Positions 1 through 6,564 of a stretch of 52,714 nucleotides of DNA are shown here, in pieces. The notes beneath the pieces were generated by a model. The model ran no database searches, had not been told where the DNA came from, and worked only from the letters and a program-made list of their open reading frames with translations. Both the position numbers and the translations under genes were made by a program. Each line of letters begins with the position of its first letter. The first letter of the stretch is position 1. Source of the DNA: CAYLLN01 sp036496265 (GTDB taxonomy: Bacteria; Planctomycetota; Planctomycetia; Pirellulales; Pirellulaceae); assembly GCA_036496265.1 (NCBI GenBank), contig DASXLL010000227.1, positions 1 through 52,714 of the forward strand, given 5' to 3'.

Positions 1-30
1 GGCCGCGAGCGGTTACAAACCGAAACGAGC

Positions 31-67
31 AAGCCCTGAAGCCCAACCGGCTTCGGGGCTTTTTTTA
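31..67 (+). terminator. Rho-independent terminator of an upstream gene outside the window
   Basis: A GC-rich hairpin (arms AGCCC-T-GAAGCC and GGCTTC-GG-GGCT around a CAACC loop) is followed directly by seven T residues. This is the classic intrinsic terminator shape. The gene it ends would lie before position 1. It isolates cimA from upstream transcription. Confidence 0.8.
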
Positions 68-72
68 TTTGG

Positions 73-131
73 GTCATTGGTCATTCGTCATTTGATGACG
101 ACTGGCTCAAATGACCAATGACAAGTGACAA
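73..131. repeat. Imperfect inverted repeat of TCATTGGTCATT type before cimA
   Basis: Left arm at 73-94 contains TCATTGGTCATTCGTCATTT and right arm at 109-131 contains AAATGACCAATGACAAGTGA. The arms are built from a TCATT/TCACT unit and can pair. The element ends six bases before the cimA start codon, so it would form most of the 5' leader of the messenger. It may be an interspersed repeat; no copy is seen elsewhere in this window. Confidence 0.6.
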
Positions 132-137
132 ATCACT

Positions 138-1709
138 ATGCGTTCGATCCAAATCTACGACACCACCCTCCGCGACGGCACCCAGGGCGAAGGCGTCAGC
201 CTCTCGCTGCAGGACAAGCTGCAAATTACGCAGCGGCTGGATGAGATCGGCGTTGATTTCATCGAGGGCGGCTATCCGGCGAGCAACACGAAGGACGCCG
301 AGTTTTTCGCTCGCGCCCGCGAAATGAAGCTGGCCAACGCCAAAATCTGCGCCTTTGGCATGACGCGGCGCCGTGGCACGAAAGCGGCCGATGACCTCGG
401 CATTCAAGCCCTCGTCGCGGCCGAAACGCCCGTCGTCACGATCGTCGGCAAGACCTGGGATTTTCACGTTACGGAAGTCCTCCGCGTCAGCTTGCAGGAA
501 AATATCGACATGATTGCCGAAACGGTTGGCTACCTCGCCAGCCGCGGACGAGACGTGTTCTACGACGCCGAGCATTTTTTCGACGGCATTAAAGCGAATT
601 CCGAATACGCCGTGCAAACGATTCAAGCGGCGGCCAAAGCCGGCGCTAAGCTCGTCATTCTCTGCGACACCAACGGTGGTTCGCTGCCGGAAATGGTCGC
701 CGAGCGCGCGCGGACGGCGGCCAAGGCGCTGGAATCACTAAAAGTTCCCGTCGGCATTCATACGCATAACGACGGCGAGCTTGCCGTCGCCAATTCGCTC
801 GCCGCCGTCGATGCTGGCGCCGTGCAGGTCCAAGGCACGATCAACGGCATCGGCGAGCGCTGCGGCAACGCCGATCTGATATGCGTCATGTCGAACTTGA
901 GCCTCAAAAAAGGCTATCAGATCCTCGGCGGCCGCCCGCTCACGCATTTAACCGAGCTGTCGCGGTTCGTCTATGAAACGGCGAACCTCAACCACCGCAA
1001 CAATCAGCCGTTCGTCGGTCAAAGTGCCTTCGCTCACAAGGGTGGCATGCACGTTCATGCCATCGCCCGCGCCACCAGCAGCTACGAGCACATGGACCCG
1101 GCACTCGTCGGCAACGAGCGGCGAATTTTGGTCAGCGAGCTCTCCGGCCGCTCGAACATCGTGGCCCTCACCGCTCGCCACAAGCTGGCCGACGACAAGG
1201 ATCTGATGGACAAAATCCTCAAGCACGTCGTGGACCTCGAAGCCCAAGGCTACCACTTCGAAACCGCCGAAGCCTCGTTCGACATGCTCGTGCAGCGACT
1301 GGCCGGCACGTTTAAGCAGCATTTCGAGCGGCTGAAATACCACGTCGGCGTCACGTCGCAGGGCGACGGCACGCCGATTACGGAAGCGACTGTCAAAATT
1401 CGGGTTCACGGCGAGGAACGGTTGGAAGTGGCGGAAGGCGATGGGCCGGTTAACGCGCTCGATGCCGCGATGCGGAAGGCCATGAACGGCGATTTTCCCG
1501 GCCTGCGTGACATGCGGCTGATCGACTACAAAGTCCGCGTCGTCAACAGCGAAGCCGGCACCGCCGCCCGCATCCGCGTGATTATCGAATCGTCGGACCA
1601 CCACGACACCTGGGGCACCATTGGCGTCAGCGAAAACATCATCGAAGCCAGTTGGCTCGCCCTGGTCGATGCGATCGAGTACAAGCTGTACAAGGATGAG
1701 GCGAAGTAA
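138..1709 (+). CDS. cimA: Citramalate synthase (CimA/LeuA family)
   Basis: Predicted to condense pyruvate and acetyl-CoA to (R)-citramalate, the first step of the threonine-independent route to 2-oxobutyrate and isoleucine. The 523 residues begin with the family signature DTTLRDGTQGEGVSLS, in which the substrate- and metal-binding Arg-Asp lies, followed by DFIEGGYPASN. The metal-binding HTHND motif is at residues 208-212 and the GIGERCGNADL motif follows. After the TIM barrel and the linker with H-K-G-G-M-H, the C-terminal third (from about residue 385) matches the LeuA-type allosteric dimer domain, so feedback control by isoleucine is likely. Length fits the CimA type (about 520 residues) and not the shorter homocitrate synthases. 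2-Isopropylmalate synthase is the main alternative. It is monocistronic, with a terminator before it and an inverted repeat in the leader. Confidence 0.9.
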   Translation: MRSIQIYDTTLRDGTQGEGVSLSLQDKLQITQRLDEIGVDFIEGGYPASNTKDAEFFARAREMKLANAKICAFGMTRRRGTKAADDLGIQALVAAETPVVTIVGKTWDFHVTEVLRVSLQENIDMIAETVGYLASRGRDVFYDAEHFFDGIKANSEYAVQTIQAAAKAGAKLVILCDTNGGSLPEMVAERARTAAKALESLKVPVGIHTHNDGELAVANSLAAVDAGAVQVQGTINGIGERCGNADLICVMSNLSLKKGYQILGGRPLTHLTELSRFVYETANLNHRNNQPFVGQSAFAHKGGMHVHAIARATSSYEHMDPALVGNERRILVSELSGRSNIVALTARHKLADDKDLMDKILKHVVDLEAQGYHFETAEASFDMLVQRLAGTFKQHFERLKYHVGVTSQGDGTPITEATVKIRVHGEERLEVAEGDGPVNALDAAMRKAMNGDFPGLRDMRLIDYKVRVVNSEAGTAARIRVIIESSDHHDTWGTIGVSENIIEASWLALVDAIEYKLYKDEAK

Positions 1710-1765
1710 TCGACTAGAGAAGTATCGATTAGAATGAAAGCCGCAGCATTTTGTGGAGATCGACC

Positions 1766-2554
1766 ATGCCTTCGCCGTTTCCGGGAATGGACCCTTATCT
1801 TGAAATCAGCGAGTGGTCCAATTTCCATTTCGATTTTATCGCAGCTTTAAAAGACCAACTTCAGCCGCTCGTTTTTCCAAACTATCTCGTCGTTACGGAG
1901 ACTCGCGTTTATTTGGAACGAAACGACGGCGACACTTTGCGTTTCATTCCGGATGTAGCTCTCCAACCAACCGGTGCAACCGGAGCGAGGTGGCAATCAG
2001 CTTCAAGCGCAGTCGCTGAAGTGGAACCTGATATCTATCTCGCGGTAATGCCCGAGCAACACCGGGAACACTATCTCGTACTCCGTGATCGCGGCAAAAA
2101 CGAGTTGGTAAGCGTCATCGAGGTTCTGTCTCCCACAAACAAGCTGCCAGGCAGCGACGGAAACAAGGAGTATTCCCAAAAGCGCGAGCGGCTCCTTGAG
2201 TCGCATGTCAACTTGATCGAAATCGATTTGTTGCGAGGCGGGAAGCGACCGAAACTGAATCGGCCGCAACCGCAATGGATGGATTACTGCGTCTATCTTC
2301 ATCGCTTGAGCGATCGTTCCAAAATCCTGGCTTGGCAGTTTACGATCCGTCAGCCGCTCCCTCATATACCGGTGCCACTCGGCGAAGGCGATTCCGACGT
2401 TCAACTCGACCTCCAAGCTGCCTTTACATCGGTGTACGACAGGCTCGGCTATTCACTGCGGATTCCGTATGATCAACCACTGGCGCCGCCGGTTCGCCCC
2501 GAGGACGCCAGCTGGGTTCAAGAGCGGCTCCAAAAACTCCCGCCAGTCCGCTAA
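1766..2554 (+). CDS. DUF4058 family protein
   Basis: The product of 262 residues opens with MPSPFPGMDPYLE, the hallmark start of the DUF4058 family, which is common in planctomycetes and cyanobacteria and has no established function. The motif VSVIEVLSPTNKLPG in the middle is the other conserved block; its V-x-E-x-L-S-P-x-N-K arrangement resembles nuclease-like restriction-endonuclease folds, but that is inference. A TTG codon 15 bases upstream is in frame, but the ATG at 1766 gives the conserved N-terminus and has GTGGAGAT about eight bases before it. No signal peptide is seen. Such genes often occur in many copies per genome. Neighbours give no functional clue. Confidence 0.85.
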   Translation: MPSPFPGMDPYLEISEWSNFHFDFIAALKDQLQPLVFPNYLVVTETRVYLERNDGDTLRFIPDVALQPTGATGARWQSASSAVAEVEPDIYLAVMPEQHREHYLVLRDRGKNELVSVIEVLSPTNKLPGSDGNKEYSQKRERLLESHVNLIEIDLLRGGKRPKLNRPQPQWMDYCVYLHRLSDRSKILAWQFTIRQPLPHIPVPLGEGDSDVQLDLQAAFTSVYDRLGYSLRIPYDQPLAPPVRPEDASWVQERLQKLPPVR

Positions 2555-2680
2555 TCCTTCGTTCATCGAACCAATAAATCGGCCTCTTAGCGCATCATAT
2601 ACAATTGTGCGCTTTTTAAGACACCGTGAAATCGAAGTCACGAACCCGACGATGATTCTAGGCGTCGATCCAATGCATAG

Positions 2681-2700
2681 TTATGCATGGGCATGCATAA
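2681..2700. promoter_or_regulatory. TGCAT-rich inverted repeat upstream of valS
   Basis: TTATGCAT and ATGCATAA form a perfect 8-bp inverted repeat around GGGC. Further TGCAT units flank it at 2674 and 2713. The spacing and density are unlike the surrounding sequence and suggest a protein-binding or RNA-structured leader for valS. The function is not proven. Confidence 0.4.
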
Positions 2701-2780
2701 CGGGGCATACCGTGCATAATCACAACCCATTGACATCAAAAGATTTGTATCACCATCAGCCCATAGCAAAAAACAATTCT

Positions 2781-2796
2781 GCATGCATATGCATGC
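2781..2796. promoter_or_regulatory. Perfect 16-bp palindrome upstream of valS
   Basis: GCATGCATATGCATGC reads the same on both strands. It lies 72 bases before the valS start codon and repeats the TGCAT unit seen at 2674-2718. Together they look like an operator or a structured leader. The 314-base gap between the DUF4058 gene and valS holds nothing else I recognise. Confidence 0.4.
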
Positions 2797-2868
2797 CGGG
2801 AAACATTCCCCGAAAGAATGGATTTTCCGTTTCGCCCAACAAATAACCCACTCGTCACATAGCCTTTC

Positions 2869-5800
2869 ATGACCATCGATCCCGCCACCATTCCCAACCG
2901 CTTCGACTTCGCCGAAACCCAATCGCGTATCTACCGCGAATGGGAATCCCGCGGCTTCTTTCACGCCGAGCCCCCGGCTGAAGGCGCGCCCGACGACAGC
3001 AAAGGCCCCTACTGCATCGTCATCCCGCCGCCCAACGTCACCGGCGCGCTCCATTTGGGCCACGCCCTGAATAACACTCTCCAAGACATCCAAATCCGCA
3101 TGCACCGCATGATGGGCTTTAACGCCCTCTGGATGCCGGGCACCGACCACGCCGGAATCGCCACGCAAGCCGTCGTCGAACGCCGCCTCCGTGAGGAAGA
3201 AGGCAAAACCCGCCACGACCTCGGCCGCGAGAAGCTCGTCGAACGGATTTGGGAATGGAAAGCCCAATACGAAACGCGAATTCTCAGCCAGCTCAAGCAA
3301 ATGGGCTGCTCCTGCGACTGGCAGCGGACGCGCTTCACGCTCGACGACCAATGCGCCCGCGCCGTCCGCCAAACCTTCTTCGACCTCTTCAGCAAAGGCC
3401 TCATCTACCGCGGCAAACGCCTCGTCAACTGGGACACCTTCCTCCAAACCGCCGTCAGCGACGACGAAGTCTTCCAAGAAACCGTCAAAGGCAAATTCTG
3501 GCACTTCAAATATCCGGTCGTCACACTAACCCGAAGCGTAAGCGAGGGATCGACACTAACCCGACGCGCAAGCGAGGGCGTTACGTCTTCCACTACGAAC
3601 GAGCCAGCCTTCGTCGAAATCGCCACCACCCGTCCCGAAACCATGCTCGGCGACACCGCCGTCGCCGTTCATCCCGATCCCGCCGCCGCGCTCGACAAAG
3701 CCGAATCCGACCTGCGGGAGCGTCTCGATAAAGCGCCCGCCAAAGAAAAAGCAGCCCTGCAAGCCCAACTCGACAACATCGCCAATCGCCGCACCGAAAT
3801 GCTGCCGCTGCTCATCAAACTGCGCGACATGGCCCAAGCCGGCCGCAAGCTCATGCTCCCGCTCATGAACCGCGAGATTCCGCTGATCTGCGACGAATGG
3901 GCCAAGCCCGAACTCGGCACCGGCGCAGTAAAGATCACGCCGGCGCACGATCCCAACGACTACGCCGTCTGGCAGCGCCACCAGGAAATCGGCCTCATCA
4001 ACCTTCTCAACCCCGACGGCACGCTCAACGACGCGGCCGGCCCCTACAAAGGCCTCACCATCCCCAAAGCCCGCGACCGCGTCGTCGCCGATCTCGACAA
4101 GATCAACCTCGTTGGCGACATCGAAGACCGCGAAATCGAACTCCCCCACTCCGACCGCAGCAAAACGCCCATCGAGCCGTATTTGGCGGATCAATGGTTC
4201 GTGAAAATGGGCGACCACGATGATGGCAGCCCCGGTCTCGCCCAAATGGCGATGGATGCTGTCAACCGTAGTCCTCACGCTCCGCGTGAGGCAAGCATCT
4301 CGCGGAGCGAGATGCCTACGGTGGGCCACGTCACCATCCTCCCGCCCCGCTACGCCAAAAGCTACCTCGACTGGCTCTCCGAAAAGCGCGACTGGCCCGT
4401 TAGCCGGCAACTCTGGTGGGGACATCAGATACCAATCTGGTCGGCGACCGTTGATCGCTCGCCTGCGCCGGTGGTCTTCACCAAACCTCAGTCAGTGGCT
4501 TCCGAAGAACGCGAATCGGCGAATCCGTGGGACGGATTAGCTTTACTGAAAGAATACCTGGAAGCAGCGGGCGTGTCGGAGAATGAGTATGTGATTCGCC
4601 TGGCTGAGGACAATCCGGATGCCATGCAATGTTGTCCCGGAAGCGATCGTGCTCACGATGCACTCGTACGTTTAGACCGCGGGGAAAAAATGGCGCCTCC
4701 TCCTGGCGTCGGTTCGGGCCTCGCAGTAAGAACGAGGTCCCGGCTGCCGGGAATCTCGCAAGACCCCGATGTCCTCGACACCTGGTTCTCCTCCGCCCTC
4801 TGGCCCCACAGCACGCTCGGCTGGCCGGAACAAACTGACGCGCTGAAATACTGGTATCCCACGAACGTCCTGATCACCAGCCGCGACATCATCACGCTCT
4901 GGGTCGCGCGGATGGTGCTGACGGGCCTGAACAACATGGGCGAGGTGCCGTTCCGCGAGGTGTTCATTCACCCGAAAATCCTCGACGGCTACGGCGAGAC
5001 GATGAGCAAGTCGAAAGGGAACGGCGTCGATCCCCTCGACATCATCGACAAGTTCGGCGCCGATTCGCTGCGATTTGGCCTCGCCGCCCTCACCACCGAA
5101 ACCCAAGACGTGCGGATGCCGGTGCAGTTCGAGTGCCCGCATTGCCAGGCGCTGATCGATCAGACGAAAAAGAACCGTGAACTGCCGAAGGTCGCTTGCA
5201 CGAAGTGCGGAAAGGAGTTTTCAACGCAGTGGGCGCGAGCGGATGCGGATAAGGCGCTGTCGCGAGCGGCCGTGGTGAGCGAGCGGTTTGAAGTGTCCCG
5301 CAACTTCATGAACAAGCTCTGGAACGCCTCCCGCTTCGTGCTCATCAACCTGGCGGACTTCGAGGAAACCTGTAGGGAACGGCCTCCGTGCCGTTCCGAG
5401 AATGGCGAGCAGGCTCCCGCGTCACGGAACGCCACAGAGGGCGTTCCCTACAGTGCGGATGACCTCACTACCGAAGACCGCTGGCTATTGTCACGGCTGG
5501 CAACCGTGACGGCTGGCGTGACCGATTCGCTCAAAGGCTACCACTACGCCGATGCCGCTAAATTGCTCTATGACTTCGCTTGGGATGAGTTTTGCTCGTT
5601 CTATGTCGAGATTGCTAAAGCGCGTCTCGCCGACGAAAAATCAAAGCCGACGGCGCAGCGGGTGCTGACGCATGCTTTGGATACGCTATTGCGGCTTCTC
5701 CATCCGATGATGCCCTTCCTCACAGAAGAGGTCTGGCAGCAATTAAATAAAGTCGCGCCGAATCGACACGTAGGGTGGGACCAGCTTGCGCAGCAAGCGC

Positions 5801-6432
5801 CGGCCCACCAATCGGCTAACGCAACAAATGGTGGGCCGGCGGCGGCTAGGGCCGCCTTGTCCCACCCTACGGCAAGGCAGGTGGGCACAGCCCACCCTAC
5901 GAAATGGCTGATCAAGGCATCGTGGCCGGTGGCGGATCTGCGGTGGCAGGATAAGGAGACCGAAGCCCGTTTCAGCGTCTTCCAACAAGCACTTGGCGCG
6001 ATTCGCGAAATCCGCAGCCGGCAGAATATCGCGACGAAGCAGGCGATTGAGTTTTGTGTGAAGTGCGATGCGGCGACGGCGGATTTGCTGAAGCCGATGA
6101 CAGCGTATTTTCAATCGATGACAAATGCGATGGCTACCGGTTTTGGCGAAAACGTGACGATTCCCGCCACGCATGCTAAATCCGCGCTCGCCGGACTGGA
6201 AATCTACGTCGATCTCAAAGATTTTATCGACAAGGATGCCGAGATCGCCAAGAACGAGCAGCAAGAGCAAAAGCTGCTCGGCCTGATCAAAGGCAAAGAA
6301 GCCAAGCTCAACAACGAAAGCTTCGTCAGCAGAGCCCCCGCCAACGTCGTTCAATCCGAGCGGGAAGGTTTAGCACAGTATCAGCAGCAACTTGAATCCG
6401 TTCGGGCCGCCCTGGCGGCGCTGAGAAAATAA
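2869..6432 (+). CDS. valS: Valyl-tRNA synthetase with in-frame repeat insertions
   Basis: Charges tRNA-Val with valine in the cytoplasm. The class I signature PPPNVTGALHLGHAL holds HLGH at residues 62-65, and MSKSKGNG starts at residue 712. The editing (CP1) domain lies between them, the anticodon-binding domain follows (NFMNKLWNASRFVL), and the C-terminal coiled coil runs over the last 70 residues. The 1187 residues exceed the usual 900-1000. Part of the excess comes from four in-frame interspersed repeat elements (translations LTRSVSEG, SPHAPREASISRSEMPT, CRERPPCRSEN..., HVGWDQLAQQ...VGTAHPT), plus a Cys4 zinc-ribbon-like insert (C756, C759, C777, C780) between the KMSKS region and the anticodon-binding domain. 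No stop or frameshift is present, so the enzyme is probably functional. This should be the cell's essential ValRS, though a second copy elsewhere cannot be excluded. Confidence 0.95.
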   Translation: MTIDPATIPNRFDFAETQSRIYREWESRGFFHAEPPAEGAPDDSKGPYCIVIPPPNVTGALHLGHALNNTLQDIQIRMHRMMGFNALWMPGTDHAGIATQAVVERRLREEEGKTRHDLGREKLVERIWEWKAQYETRILSQLKQMGCSCDWQRTRFTLDDQCARAVRQTFFDLFSKGLIYRGKRLVNWDTFLQTAVSDDEVFQETVKGKFWHFKYPVVTLTRSVSEGSTLTRRASEGVTSSTTNEPAFVEIATTRPETMLGDTAVAVHPDPAAALDKAESDLRERLDKAPAKEKAALQAQLDNIANRRTEMLPLLIKLRDMAQAGRKLMLPLMNREIPLICDEWAKPELGTGAVKITPAHDPNDYAVWQRHQEIGLINLLNPDGTLNDAAGPYKGLTIPKARDRVVADLDKINLVGDIEDREIELPHSDRSKTPIEPYLADQWFVKMGDHDDGSPGLAQMAMDAVNRSPHAPREASISRSEMPTVGHVTILPPRYAKSYLDWLSEKRDWPVSRQLWWGHQIPIWSATVDRSPAPVVFTKPQSVASEERESANPWDGLALLKEYLEAAGVSENEYVIRLAEDNPDAMQCCPGSDRAHDALVRLDRGEKMAPPPGVGSGLAVRTRSRLPGISQDPDVLDTWFSSALWPHSTLGWPEQTDALKYWYPTNVLITSRDIITLWVARMVLTGLNNMGEVPFREVFIHPKILDGYGETMSKSKGNGVDPLDIIDKFGADSLRFGLAALTTETQDVRMPVQFECPHCQALIDQTKKNRELPKVACTKCGKEFSTQWARADADKALSRAAVVSERFEVSRNFMNKLWNASRFVLINLADFEETCRERPPCRSENGEQAPASRNATEGVPYSADDLTTEDRWLLSRLATVTAGVTDSLKGYHYADAAKLLYDFAWDEFCSFYVEIAKARLADEKSKPTAQRVLTHALDTLLRLLHPMMPFLTEEVWQQLNKVAPNRHVGWDQLAQQAPAHQSANATNGGPAAARAALSHPTARQVGTAHPTKWLIKASWPVADLRWQDKETEARFSVFQQALGAIREIRSRQNIATKQAIEFCVKCDAATADLLKPMTAYFQSMTNAMATGFGENVTIPATHAKSALAGLEIYVDLKDFIDKDAEIAKNEQQEQKLLGLIKGKEAKLNNESFVSRAPANVVQSEREGLAQYQQQLESVRAALAALRK
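3523..3578 (+). repeat. Tandem repeat inside valS (LTRSVSEG/LTRRASEG)
   Basis: Two copies of a 26-base unit (ACACTAACCCGAAGCGTAAG followed by CGAGGG) lie at 3523-3548 and 3553-3578 with a 30-base period and differ at two positions. In another frame the unit reads NPKRKRG, a peptide I recall from many planctomycete gene models. It sits in frame within the synthetase before the editing domain. Confidence 0.75.
4267..4320. repeat. Double-hairpin repeat inside valS
   Basis: An outer pair CGTAG...CTACG encloses two perfect hairpins, CCTCACGC-tcc-GCGTGAGG and CATCTCGC-gga-GCGAGATG. The element encodes RSPHAPREASISRSEMPT in frame. The cloverleaf-like layout, with closing arms, marks it as an interspersed structured element rather than ancestral synthetase sequence. 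Confidence 0.8.
5371..5452. repeat. Inverted repeat element TGTAGGGAACG inside valS
   Basis: Starts with TGTAGGGAACGGCCTCCGTG and ends with CGTTCCCTACA, with inner CCGTTCC and GGAACG arms, so it folds into two nested hairpins. Its right half (5424-5452) is identical over 29 bases, on the opposite strand, to 10540-10568 inside the ABC transporter fusion gene. Confidence 0.85.
5769..5901. repeat. Inverted repeat element CGTAGGGTGGG inside valS
   Basis: CGTAGGGTGGGAC at 5769 pairs with GTCCCACCCTACG ending at 5871, with inner GCCGGCCCACCA and TGGTGGGCCGGC arms. A second unit GTGGGCACAGCCCACCCTAC follows at 5881. The same family occurs at 13809-13868 and 13953-14004. It encodes VGTAHPT in frame. 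Confidence 0.85.
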
Positions 6433-6459
6433 TTACGAATAACGTTAGACAGGAGTAGA

Positions 6460-6552
6460 ACCGCAAAGACTCGAAGAACGCAAAGGATCAGACCAAGAGA
6501 CCATGGTATAGAACACTCATGCCCGTCTTTGCGCACTTCGCGTCTTCGCGGT
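6460..6552. repeat. Inverted repeat between convergent valS and M28 peptidase genes
   Basis: ACCGCAAAGACTCGAAGAAC at 6460 pairs imperfectly with CACTTCGCGTCTTCGCGGTG ending at 6552. The right end runs into TTTTT, so the structure could work as a terminator for valS. The unit GCGAAGACGCGAAG is of a type I recall as widespread in planctomycete intergenic regions. Confidence 0.6.
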
Positions 6553-6564
6553 GTTTTTCTTCGC

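Noticed and set aside
2469..2846. 125-codon frame spanning the DUF4058 end and the valS leader
   Set aside because: It starts inside DUF4058 coding sequence in another frame and reads through the palindromic region; no motif or ribosome site.
3523..3578. CRISPR-like tandem repeat
   Set aside because: Only two units with a four-base spacer inside a coding frame; no array, leader or cas gene.
3249..3731. Arg-rich 160-codon frame within valS containing NPKRKRG
   Set aside because: It is an out-of-frame reading of valS and of the repeat element inside it.
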